A DNA stretch of 13,127 nt from an archaeon (GTDB lineage: Archaea > Hydrothermarchaeota > Hydrothermarchaeia > JALTZZ01 > JALUTC01), in the NCBI GenBank assembly GCA_027051265.1, contig JALTZH010000147.1, forward strand, positions 1-13,127, given 5' to 3'. Position 1 is the first letter of the stretch. Each line of letters opens with the position of its first letter. This document shows positions 1-7,676 of this stretch, one piece after another. Position numbers and translations under genes: made by a program. The notes below the pieces were generated by a model. That model saw only the letters and a program-made list of their open reading frames with translations. It did no database searches and was not told the DNA's origin.

Positions 1-662
1 ACTTTCTGAAGGATATCGGAGCGATGTATGTCAACATTACCTCACCCCCCGGGCTTTTAGATGCCAGGCAGTTTATTTGGAGTGGATTTGATGCAAAACC
101 AGTTTATAACTACTTCTTCGACATATCAAAAGGGAAGGATTACCTGTGGAGGAGGCTGAAGAAGGCGCGGAGGAAAAACATAACCAAGACTGGTAAGGTA
201 TTTGAGTTCAGAACCGGAGATAAGAGCGACTTTAATTTTGTAATAAATGGAGTTTTTGCTCGTGCCGAAGAGCAGAATATACAGCTCAGGCTTAGCAGAG
301 AGTACTTGAACACCCTCTACCGCAGGCTGAACGGAAACATAGAGGTAAACGTGGTCTCGTACAATGGCGAAAATATTGGAGGGCTGATAAACCTTACCCA
401 CAATACTTACATTTACAGCTGGCTCGGGAACTTCAAAAGACACATAAAGGGCTACTCCCCAAACGACCTTTTGCTGTGGAAGTCGATTGAACGTTCAACA
501 GAGATGGGTTACACCAGATTCTTTGAAATAGGAGCCAATACGGAGAGATTGGTAAGATTTAAATCCGGATTCAACCCGGAGCTGGTGCTTAACTTTGAAT
601 TTACAATGAGCAATCCCCTGCTCGAAGCATGTGTGAGAGTAATGCGGAGGATTAGGGTATAA
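1..662 (+). CDS. FemAB/BioF2-like acyltransferase (GNAT fold), 5' truncated by window edge
   Basis: The frame is already open at base 3 and has no stop upstream of the ATG at 24, so that ATG is probably internal and the real start lies outside the window. About 220 residues are visible, against roughly 330-350 for complete family members, which fits loss of the N-terminal half. Family hallmarks seen: a PVYNYFFDIS strand, the basic helix WRRLKKARRKNITKTGK (FemAB proteins have an R-x-x-I-x-K pattern here), and the C-terminal PNDLLLWKSIERS helix followed by FFEIG and RFKSGF. Such proteins transfer acyl or aminoacyl groups to amino groups, and in archaeal glycan loci a role in N-acylating an amino sugar is plausible but inferred. 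GC is close to 50 % in the counted line, unlike the AT-rich genes further right. It precedes a second acyltransferase by 116 bp on the same strand. The superfamily is likely; the substrate is unknown. Confidence 0.8.
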   Translation, partial: FLKDIGAMYVNITSPPGLLDARQFIWSGFDAKPVYNYFFDISKGKDYLWRRLKKARRKNITKTGKVFEFRTGDKSDFNFVINGVFARAEEQNIQLRLSREYLNTLYRRLNGNIEVNVVSYNGENIGGLINLTHNTYIYSWLGNFKRHIKGYSPNDLLLWKSIERSTEMGYTRFFEIGANTERLVRFKSGFNPELVLNFEFTMSNPLLEACVRVMRRIRV

Positions 663-764
663 GCTGTTCGGAGGGCTGAACTTTAATGTTATTATACCCT
701 CAACCCGTAAGGGTGAAAAACAGGGATAACTGAAAGATACGGTCCATGTGTGAGGGAAATGAGT

Positions 765-770
765 AGGAGG
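765..770 (+). promoter_or_regulatory. Shine-Dalgarno site AGGAGG that places the acyltransferase start at CTG 779
   Basis: A perfect AGGAGG is followed by an eight-base spacer and then CTG at 779-781, which opens the frame of the hexapeptide acyltransferase. No ATG, GTG or TTG lies in this frame between the stop at 773 and the TTG at 860. The site argues for translation from CTG, unless a base is wrong in the sequence. Confidence 0.55.
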
Positions 771-778
771 AATAAGTC

Positions 779-1180
779 CTGAATATTCTAGAAAATGTTT
801 TAAAAGTTATCGGAAAGTATGCTCCCCACAACAAGCTCAGAATACCAGTTTACAGATTTTTGGGGATAGAAATCGGTCGAAATGTGTCCATTGGCCCCTG
901 CTGCTCTTTTTATAAGCCGGCATCCATTGTAATAGAAGATAGAGTAAGCATAGCACCTAAAGTTGCAATTATTAAGAATCCGAATTTAAACAATCAAGAT
1001 TCTGTATGTGTCATTAAAAGTGGTGCCTTTATTGGCGCAGGTACAAAAATCTATCACGGTATTACAGTGGGGGAGAATTCAATTATCGGAGCCGGTTCAG
1101 TTGTTGAGAATGATATACCGCCCCGTTGTGTTGCCGTGGGCGCTCCTGCAAAGGTCATAAAGTATATTCTGGATACTTAG
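779..1180 (+). CDS. Left-handed beta-helix (hexapeptide repeat) O-/N-acyltransferase, WbbJ-like
   Basis: About 133 residues if read from CTG 779; the first conventional start codon is TTG 860, which would remove an N-terminal segment (APHNKLRIPVYRFLGIEIG) that resembles the usual lead-in helix of sugar acetyltransferases. From there on hexapeptide periodicity is clear: IGRNVSIGP, IEDRVSIAP, IKSGAFIGAGTKIYHGITVG, ENSIIGAGSVVENDIPP and the terminal AVGAPAKVIKYI, the classic close of maltose/serine-acetyltransferase-like LbH enzymes. These enzymes work as trimers and move acetyl or other acyl groups from CoA to sugars in the cytoplasm. The sugar cannot be named. The gene is short for the family but the fold looks complete. 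It lies 116 bp after the FemAB-like gene and 19 bp before the flippase, so co-transcription is likely. The AGGAGG at 765-770 supports the CTG start. Confidence 0.85.
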   Translation: MNILENVLKVIGKYAPHNKLRIPVYRFLGIEIGRNVSIGPCCSFYKPASIVIEDRVSIAPKVAIIKNPNLNNQDSVCVIKSGAFIGAGTKIYHGITVGENSIIGAGSVVENDIPPRCVAVGAPAKVIKYILDT

Positions 1181-1199
1181 AAACTTGGTGAGGTATTTA

Positions 1200-2615
1200 A
1201 TGAACTTAGTAAGAGGAATTGTTCTAAATAGCAGCTACATTGTTGTGGGAAAAATCATAGAAATTCTCTTCAGGGTAGTACCGGTTGTTTTAATGATAAG
1301 ATATCTTGGTAGTGAGCTTTATGGAGTATACAGCTTTGTTTTAGCTTTTATCGGAATTTTTACTGTTTTCATCGATTTTGGTATAGACAAGATGTTGATA
1401 CGTGAAGTATCAAAAAATAAAGATAAATTAGAGGAATATGTTGGTTCAATATCGACTCTTAAAATTATAGTTGCAGGTTTCCTAATATTTATAATTGTTG
1501 CTGCCGTAAAATTGATGGATCTTCCAGAAGTAAAGACCAAAGGAATTATAATAACATCATCCATACTGTTGTTTCAGTCCTTAAGAACACCATTTAGTGC
1601 TTACTTCAGGGTAAATCTAAAGATGCAGTACCCGGTGCTTGCAATGCTTCTGGGCAGTATTGCATTTATTATTTTAATCCTGTGGTTTATTCAAATAGAA
1701 GCTTCACTGTATTATTTTTTTGCAGCATATGTAATATCCTATTTGGTAATCACCATATGCATATATATATTCTCCAGAAGGTTTCATAAAATGAAATTCA
1801 AAATCAATCCAGAAATCTGGGAGTATTTTATTAAAATTTCTGTTCCTTTTGGGCTGGTCCTTCTTCTTATAATGTTAAACGACAGAATAGGGATACTAAT
1901 TTTAAGCTGGCTAAAAGGAGACGAAGCTGTTGGGTATTTTTCGGCCCCATTGGCTATCACCACAAAACTAACTGTTATCCCTTTTGCTTCCATGCTATCC
2001 TTGTTTCCCATTTTTTCAAAATTTTATAAGGACAGGGGAATTATCTGGAAGAAAAGTTTTGAAATCAGTTTCAAATATCTTTTCATAATATCTATATTTT
2101 TAGCCGTGATTTCTACAATATATTCAAAGGAAATTGTAACCCAGCTGTTTGGAAGAGAATTTATGCCATCAGCAGAGGTTTTCCCCATACTTATGTGGAG
2201 TCTTGTTTTTGTTTTTATCAATTTTGTATTGATAGATGTTATAACTTCTGCTGGAAGACAAAAAGCATTAATCCCTATTTATGGATTGGCACTAATGCTT
2301 ACGGTGATTTTAAATTTGGTTCTTGTGCCCAAGTACAGCTTTATCGGAACTGCGGTATCTGTTCTTATATCCAAATCAGTCATTTCATTTTGCTGTACCT
2401 ATTATCTGTTTGCTAAATTTGCAGTATATCCAAATCCTGGGGTTTTAGCGAAGACAGCTTTTTCTTCAGCGGTGCTTTTGGCAATTTTGAGCTTAATAAA
2501 GATTCCATTATGGTTAGCTATGCCTGTAGCTGTGGTTATCTACCTGGCTCTCCTCTTTTCTCTAAAAATACTTGGTACCTATGACATCAATCTATTAAAA
2601 AGGGCATATCTTTGA
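1200..2615 (+). CDS. Polysaccharide/oligosaccharide flippase, Wzx-like (MOP superfamily)
   Basis: A 471-residue, almost wholly hydrophobic protein with about 12-14 membrane segments, the normal size of Wzx/RfbX flippases. The N-terminal pattern is typical: a short basic start, NSSYIVVGKIIEILFRVV, then RYLGSELYGVYSF and DFGIDKMLIREVS; the charged loop around RNDRIGILIL-type sequence (NDRIGILILSWLKG) and the GYFSAPLAI segment also match the family. Such proteins move undecaprenyl- or dolichyl-phosphate-linked glycans from the cytoplasmic to the outer face. I chose ATG 1200 because GGTGAGGT at 1187-1194 sits just in front of it; TTG 1185 and GTG 1188 are in frame but would swallow that site. It lies 19 bp after the acyltransferase and 77 bp before the GT-C-like gene. 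Its presence is the best evidence that the locus makes an exported glycan. Confidence 0.9.
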   Translation: MNLVRGIVLNSSYIVVGKIIEILFRVVPVVLMIRYLGSELYGVYSFVLAFIGIFTVFIDFGIDKMLIREVSKNKDKLEEYVGSISTLKIIVAGFLIFIIVAAVKLMDLPEVKTKGIIITSSILLFQSLRTPFSAYFRVNLKMQYPVLAMLLGSIAFIILILWFIQIEASLYYFFAAYVISYLVITICIYIFSRRFHKMKFKINPEIWEYFIKISVPFGLVLLLIMLNDRIGILILSWLKGDEAVGYFSAPLAITTKLTVIPFASMLSLFPIFSKFYKDRGIIWKKSFEISFKYLFIISIFLAVISTIYSKEIVTQLFGREFMPSAEVFPILMWSLVFVFINFVLIDVITSAGRQKALIPIYGLALMLTVILNLVLVPKYSFIGTAVSVLISKSVISFCCTYYLFAKFAVYPNPGVLAKTAFSSAVLLAILSLIKIPLWLAMPVAVVIYLALLFSLKILGTYDINLLKRAYL

Positions 2616-2692
2616 GAGTCAAAATGAGTGCACTTATAGATGTAGGATTGGCAGAAAAATCACAAAGACTATAAAAGATTCTGGTGAATTCT

Positions 2693-5600
2693 ATGGCAAA
2701 AACTTATTCTAAAAATTTAAAGCAATTTTTAAGATACTTCGAAATAAAAAATACATACTCCTATTTCTGGTTTATATCAGCTGTGCTTGCGTTAGCTTTC
2801 ATAATCCCCGCATTCATAAACCCCACTCCCTTCGGTATAGATACCTACTCTCACCTCTTCCATGTTGATAGAATGTCCTCAACGTTTTCCCTAGAAGAGT
2901 ACTACGAAAAGCAGAGAAAGCTTGGGGATGTGTCATTCACCTATCCTTTTGCATTATGGCTATTTGGCTCTGTAATTAAAAAGGTCACTGGTCTGAGCCT
3001 TGTTTTTATAGGGAAATATGTGCCAATACTTTTCTTTGTTGCATCTCTATTTATATATTACGCTTACTCTAAGAAATTTCTTTATGACCATCAGCAAAGG
3101 ATGCTTGCTATTCTCTTCTTGATTTCAGTACCTCTGATGTCTAGGGTTAACACCTATGTCTCCTCCAGTATAGCGTTTCTTTTCTTAATTTCACTGTTTC
3201 ATCTAATTTTAAATAAAAAATTTGATTTAAAAACGATTTTTCTATTTTTTATTTTTGCATTTATGATCACAATCTCTCATGTTGGTACTCTCATGTTTTT
3301 GATCAATTTTTTATTTTTATTTTTCGTTTTATCCTCATTTATAAAAAGAAAAATAGACAACAATACCTTCATTGGTATAATAATTACAATGACATCCTAC
3401 TATATTGCAACTTTCTTTTTTAATGAAATAAGGCCACAGTACATTCAGAAAACAAAGATATTTCTAAAAATTGGAAATTTACTTAGTAAATTAAATCTTG
3501 AATTTCTTGACATTTCAAAAATACTCTATGAGAACATATTTAAAAATACTCAGCTCATATACTTTATATTTTTATTTGGAATTCTTTACTTTGCTTCTCT
3601 TGTCTCTGCTGCTGCTGGAAAGAAGTTTTTTGAATATCTTCAAAAGCATCCCAAACATTTGGTACTTATGCCATTGGTCGGGAAGGTGCCAAAAACATTG
3701 ATTGGAACGCCCTTCTGGATTGGTATTCCACAGACGGTATTTTCGCTGCTGGGTTTTTTCAGAGTTAATTCAGAAGGAAAGTTGATTTTTCTCACCACCC
3801 TTGTCATAATTTTGTTAAGTGGTTCTGATTCTCCGAATGTTACTCGTAAAATATATTACCTAATTGTAATAGTTCCTGTTATAGCAGCTCTGGGATTTTC
3901 TATCGCTGTTGAATTCCTCCAAAGGAAGAAAGAAAAACTCGTGCTACTTTTGGTTCTCCTAACCTTAATATCTCTCTTATGTATACCTGTGGTTTTTAAT
4001 ACATACTTTGCCAGCAAAATCAGCGGCGAATTGTATGAGAGGGAAGGATTAGCATGGTTAAGTGGTTATGGTGAGCCTTCTGATGCAGCAGTAGGGCGTG
4101 GCTTCAGACATCTCATATATGTATATGGAAAGAAAATACCTGCCGGATCAATGGTCTCTGTTGGGTCAGAACTTCGGAATTATTTTACTATGATTAATAA
4201 GGCATACTTTAGTAAAGATCAGAACTCTATTATTGACCTGCTAGCTAGCTATAATGTAAAATATTACGTAGTCTCTAAAAGGAGTTTTAAAGTGGGTTCT
4301 TTTAGTTATTCGATGCTAGAAATAGAGAATAAAAGCCTTTTAGATAAAATTTATTCTAGCAATAGAAAACTTTTTAGAATATATTATATTAATTATATCC
4401 CAAAAATTGAGTTTGTCGAGGATAGAAGAAATGTTGAATATGAGAGAGAGCCACCTGTGATCTTAGATTCGGGTAAGTTTTATCTGATTAGAACGAAAAA
4501 TTATCAACTTAAATTAAGTAAAAAAGCACCTATAATAAGTTATTTTGGAACAAAAAATAAAAACTATCTGGATCTTGGATATATATATGATTATATCATT
4601 TGGAAAGAATTTGGATTTAAAATAAAGAAAATTTACGAATTCCGTAAGATGATATTTAATGTTTCTATATCAAAAGACTCTATAAAATATTCTGCTGAAG
4701 TTTTTGACGATAATCAGACTATTGTTTTTGATATTGCAATAAAATATATATTTTTCCCAGATACTTTCAAACAGGAAATTACAATAGTACCACATAAATA
4801 TGGTTATTATCGAATTTATACAAGAGTTTGGAAGCCCACAGATATTATCATAACTCAGTATGAGAATAGAAATTACGATGAAAGACGCGTATTTCCTGCT
4901 GAAGATACCATAAATAAACCTCTCAAATTCAACAAAATATATCTTCAAGAAAATTCTACAGGAAGAGGTATATTTATATTACAAACAGCAAGTTTTCCAT
5001 ATCCCAGTCATCTCTCATACAGGGGTTCTACCAGATATCCAGGTTATACAATTGTGAGCATCAGAACACTGAAATGGACTTATCCAGGCTATCCAGATGT
5101 GGTTAAAAGATTTTATACTCTGGCGGGCAGTTTTAAAGAAGGTGAAAGTAAGGTTGAGAAGCAACTAGAAATTTCAATTTATCCATTTCCAAATGCAATT
5201 AAACCATTTGTGCTTTTAGATATAAACAAAACCCTCCTGTATGAGCTAAACATTAGTAAAATATATGATGGCACAGGAAATTATAAGGCGGGACCAGTAG
5301 TTGGCAGACCATTTCGTGATGTTTTAAACTATGAGGGACATAGAAAAATAAGAATTATAACGCTTAATAATAAAAAACTTGTTATAATGCCTATTTGTGG
5401 ACCAAACAGCGAAAAACTTAGAAAATATAATAAAGAGACATATTTTCCAGGCTGGAAATCACAAATAGACGTTTTAAAGATTTATGATGAAGATATTTGT
5501 ATTTTTAACTGGAAAAAAAAACAGATACTTTCACAAGAATATCGTTCTAACTTTATGAATATAATAAATTACTCTATTAAAAATGGTTTTGTTATAACCA

Positions 5601-5866
5601 CACCCGGATATATTTCAGAGTATTTTACTCTTCTACAGAATGTGAACATTCGAGTTAATAAAACCGAAAACTTAACAAAGATTTTAATTGTTAATAAAAA
5701 TAATAAATCATTAGACGGTTTTACGTTGAAAATTTTTAATCACAATACGAGCAATATAATTACCATTCCTCATAAAAATTTAAAGATTTACAATAGTGAC
5801 AATATCGCATATATTTCTTCAAATCTTACAAAAAATGAGAAAATTTATCTAATTCTGAGGCGATAA
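2693..5866 (+). CDS. Large GT-C-like polytopic membrane protein with extracytoplasmic C-terminal domain
   Basis: A 1057-residue protein. Residues about 25-445 form roughly 11-13 membrane segments; residues about 446-1057 are soluble. The first extracytoplasmic loop has PFGIDTYSHLFHVDRM (Asp50, His54, His57, Asp59), resembling the acidic first-loop site of GT-C glycosyltransferases and related archaeal membrane proteins, which use polyprenyl-phosphate sugars on the outer face. The C-terminal half is beta-rich in appearance and holds 12 N-X-S/T sequons after about residue 540, fitting an exported location. The segment near 5584-5625 (VITTPGYISEYF) recalls the last part of polysaccharide deacetylases, but no NodB metal site is visible, so I do not call that activity. 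GGTGA at 2683-2687 selects ATG 2693 over GTG 2684. GC falls from about 40-48 % near 4021-4140 to 20-23 % near 4321-4440, a mosaic inside one frame. A glycosyltransferase or polymerase role is inferred. Confidence 0.7.
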   Translation: MAKTYSKNLKQFLRYFEIKNTYSYFWFISAVLALAFIIPAFINPTPFGIDTYSHLFHVDRMSSTFSLEEYYEKQRKLGDVSFTYPFALWLFGSVIKKVTGLSLVFIGKYVPILFFVASLFIYYAYSKKFLYDHQQRMLAILFLISVPLMSRVNTYVSSSIAFLFLISLFHLILNKKFDLKTIFLFFIFAFMITISHVGTLMFLINFLFLFFVLSSFIKRKIDNNTFIGIIITMTSYYIATFFFNEIRPQYIQKTKIFLKIGNLLSKLNLEFLDISKILYENIFKNTQLIYFIFLFGILYFASLVSAAAGKKFFEYLQKHPKHLVLMPLVGKVPKTLIGTPFWIGIPQTVFSLLGFFRVNSEGKLIFLTTLVIILLSGSDSPNVTRKIYYLIVIVPVIAALGFSIAVEFLQRKKEKLVLLLVLLTLISLLCIPVVFNTYFASKISGELYEREGLAWLSGYGEPSDAAVGRGFRHLIYVYGKKIPAGSMVSVGSELRNYFTMINKAYFSKDQNSIIDLLASYNVKYYVVSKRSFKVGSFSYSMLEIENKSLLDKIYSSNRKLFRIYYINYIPKIEFVEDRRNVEYEREPPVILDSGKFYLIRTKNYQLKLSKKAPIISYFGTKNKNYLDLGYIYDYIIWKEFGFKIKKIYEFRKMIFNVSISKDSIKYSAEVFDDNQTIVFDIAIKYIFFPDTFKQEITIVPHKYGYYRIYTRVWKPTDIIITQYENRNYDERRVFPAEDTINKPLKFNKIYLQENSTGRGIFILQTASFPYPSHLSYRGSTRYPGYTIVSIRTLKWTYPGYPDVVKRFYTLAGSFKEGESKVEKQLEISIYPFPNAIKPFVLLDINKTLLYELNISKIYDGTGNYKAGPVVGRPFRDVLNYEGHRKIRIITLNNKKLVIMPICGPNSEKLRKYNKETYFPGWKSQIDVLKIYDEDICIFNWKKKQILSQEYRSNFMNIINYSIKNGFVITTPGYISEYFTLLQNVNIRVNKTENLTKILIVNKNNKSLDGFTLKIFNHNTSNIITIPHKNLKIYNSDNIAYISSNLTKNEKIYLILRR

Positions 5867-6135
5867 AAAATGGTTAAATTCAACTGCACTGTTGAAGAAA
5901 ACTCTGTAGAAGGATAGATATTTTTACATAATATAAAATAATAAACAGTTGTATTAAAACTCAAAAAATATGGATATGGATTTATTGCTTTCAAAATTCT
6001 ATAAGAAGTTTGATTTTAGTGTGTTAAGAAAAAAGATATTAAAATTGGAATGGTATGATGACTGGTTAAAAAAGCTATAAGTAAATGGGAAAAAATTTTA
6101 AATTAAAAATAAAATAAAAAACATGTCGATAAAAA
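5867..6135. other. AT-rich intergenic stretch with one 36-codon open frame (5970-6080)
   Basis: This stretch follows the stop of the GT-C-like gene. It contains only one frame worth naming: ATG 5970 to TAA 6078-6080, 36 residues, beginning MDMDLLLSKFYKKFDF and ending EWYDDWLKKL. It has a plausible amphipathic, aromatic-rich make-up but no clear ribosome binding site and no family I recognise. It could be a small gene or the tail of a decayed one. The stretch 6085-6122 is almost pure A/T. Confidence 0.25.
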
Positions 6136-6398
6136 ATGGTGAAACAGCGCGATAAAGCTGCGGTTGCCTCTGACCTTAAGCAGATTTACAGGCCAAAGAG
6201 CAGAGAGAGGCTGAGCAAGCGCTTGAGAGCTTCGCCAGGAAGTGGAAACGCAGGAGATCTGGTTGGAAATCATGTACGAAAAGAGAGTTAAACCCTTCAA
6301 TAACTCCGGCAGAAAGGTATTTTGAGGAAGGTGAAAGTTTTACAAGAATAGGACATATGGGCTGGACAAAAAAGTGGACAGATGTGTTGTCACAGTAA
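6136..6398 (+). pseudogene. Degraded transposase fragment, IS256/mutator-like
   Basis: From 6136 the plus strand reads VKQRDKAAVASDLKQIYRPKSRE, closely resembling the IS256-family (Transposase_mut) segment that follows the second catalytic region. The frame then breaks near 6207. Shifting by one base restores a family-like continuation, EAEQALESFARKWKRR, matching the helix normally written E-A-x-x-A-L-x-x-F-x-x-K-W. The second frame stays open to the TAA at 6396-6398, but its end (TPAERYFEEGESFTRIGHMG) is too divergent to align by eye and may belong to another element. The N-terminal two thirds, the catalytic Asp residues and both ends are missing. GC is near that of the window ends, not of the AT-rich genes beside it. 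The remnant separates the GT-C-like gene from the family 2 glycosyltransferase. Confidence 0.6.
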
Positions 6399-6423
6399 AA
6401 CTAAACAAGGAAGAGGTGATTTA

Positions 6424-7428
6424 ATGAGAAACTTAAAAATTAGTGTGATAATTCCTACCTATAATCGATGCAAATATCTTAAAATTGCATTAAATTCTCT
6501 ACTTAATCAATCGTGTGTACCAGATGAGATAATTGTAATAGATGATGGATCTATAGATGGAACAAAAGAGTATCTTAAAGTAATTTCTAAAAATAATGAT
6601 ATAATAAAAGTTTTTTCTCAAAAAAATGGAGGTCCATCAAAAGCTAGAAATTTAGGGATTAAAAAAGCAAAAGGAGATATAATTTGTTTCTTTGATGATG
6701 ATGAAATTGCACATAGAGATTGGATTAAAACGATTGTTGAAACATTTGAAAAATTTCCTAGTATTGGTGGTGTAGGTGGTCAATGTATAGAAAAAAAAGG
6801 AAAGAGTATATATGAAAAATATTTAAAATCTCAATTCTACATAACCAAAAGGCATAAAGAATTGCCATTATTAGGTGGAAATATAGCTTTTTGGAAAAAA
6901 ATATTGCAGGAAGTAGAAGGATTTGATGAAAAATTAATTAGATGTGAAGATGTAGACTTGAGTTTTCGTGTATATTTAAGGGGATATAAAATAATTTATA
7001 ACAAAAATATGATAATTTATCATCTTAGTGACTGTGAAAATCTTTTAAAATTTATAAAAAGAGGTTATAATTTAGGCCTTAGCCAAATTATATTAAATAA
7101 AAAATATCCAAATTATTTTAGACCAAGTTATAGGATATTAATAAATTTAATATATATTATTATTGGGTTCATAAATTTACCCAAAAATATAATTAAAGGT
7201 TTACAAAAAAAGAATGGATTTTATATTTTAGATCCATTTATTAATTTAATTTATAGATCATCAATAATAATTGGTATATTAATTGGATTTCTAACAAATA
7301 GAGCTCAAGAGGTGTCAACTATTTATTATGATAAAATACCACCTTTTAAGGAAGAATACATTTTTCAGCGATTAAAAGAAAAACTGAGCCAAATATTTTA
7401 TAAATCATTCATCAAACAAGATAAATAA
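6424..7428 (+). CDS. Family 2 glycosyltransferase (GT-A fold) with C-terminal membrane segments
   Basis: 334 residues. The GT2 core is complete: KISVIIPTYNR at the N-terminus, IDDGS with Asp40-Asp41 for the nucleotide, NGGPSKARNLGI, the metal-binding FFDDDE with Asp91-93, LLGGN at 150-153 before the acceptor site, and the catalytic-base motif CEDVDLSFRV (Glu175-Asp176), followed by IIYH. It transfers a sugar from a nucleotide donor, probably to a lipid-linked glycan on the inner membrane face. Two hydrophobic stretches near the C-terminus (about 238-260 and 278-298) would anchor it. ATG 6424 was chosen because GAGGTGA at 6413-6419 lies just before it; an in-frame upstream ATG at 6382 would overlap the transposase debris. 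The gene is extremely AT-rich (11 G/C in 60 bases at 7081-7140) compared with the window ends, suggesting acquisition from elsewhere. Donor and linkage cannot be read. Confidence 0.9.
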   Translation: MRNLKISVIIPTYNRCKYLKIALNSLLNQSCVPDEIIVIDDGSIDGTKEYLKVISKNNDIIKVFSQKNGGPSKARNLGIKKAKGDIICFFDDDEIAHRDWIKTIVETFEKFPSIGGVGGQCIEKKGKSIYEKYLKSQFYITKRHKELPLLGGNIAFWKKILQEVEGFDEKLIRCEDVDLSFRVYLRGYKIIYNKNMIIYHLSDCENLLKFIKRGYNLGLSQIILNKKYPNYFRPSYRILINLIYIIIGFINLPKNIIKGLQKKNGFYILDPFINLIYRSSIIIGILIGFLTNRAQEVSTIYYDKIPPFKEEYIFQRLKEKLSQIFYKSFIKQDK

Positions 7429-7442
7429 CTATATTGACAACA

Positions 7443-7472
7443 ACCTTTTTTCTTTTTAAGCCTTTTTCTTTC
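7443..7472 (+). terminator. Oligo-T terminator after the family 2 glycosyltransferase
   Basis: Fifteen to forty bases after the TAA there are three T runs (7446-7451, 7453-7457, 7463-7467) separated by single bases or short gaps. Archaeal RNA polymerase stops at such T tracts without needing a hairpin. This would end the transcript before the next gene, which has its own candidate promoter. Confidence 0.5.
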
Positions 7473-7592
7473 CCGCTACTTTGGCATTGTATCCCCAATT
7501 TTTCAGGATATATCTTCACTAGTAGGTATAGCTCTTATCTCCTTTCGAATGCTACAGTATTGAACAGTAGCACGCAGCTCATGATGGAGCAG

Positions 7593-7618
7593 CTTTGATA
7601 TAATACTTTGATATAATT
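7593..7618 (+). promoter_or_regulatory. Tandem 13-bp repeat with two TATA-like boxes upstream of the phosphodiesterase
   Basis: CTTTGATATAAT occurs at 7593-7604 and again at 7606-7617, a head-to-tail repeat with a 13-bp period. Each copy contains GATATAAT, close to an archaeal TATA box. Initiation about 25 bases further on would give a leader of roughly 35-50 bases before ATG 7677. The promoter role is inferred from position and composition. Confidence 0.45.
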
Positions 7619-7676
7619 ATGTTCCTTTCTATGTTTGCCCAGAGCTAGAAAAGATTCTTTATTTGGAGGTCTGTCT

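Noticed and set aside
126-443. Minus-strand open frame of 105 codons
   Set aside because: Antisense to the well-supported FemAB-like frame; no start signal.
661-732. Short plus-strand peptide with IIPSTRKGE after the FemAB-like stop
   Set aside because: It recalls the first strand of some glycosyltransferases but is only about a dozen residues before a stop; chance is more likely.
2624-2674. Sixteen-codon frame MSALIDVGLAEKSQRL between the flippase and the GT-C-like gene
   Set aside because: Too short, no good ribosome site and no recognisable family; possibly a remnant but cannot be supported.
5584-5800. Polysaccharide deacetylase activity for the C-terminal half of the GT-C-like protein
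   Set aside because: Only a weak similarity to the tail of that family; the NodB metal-binding Asp/His motifs are not seen.
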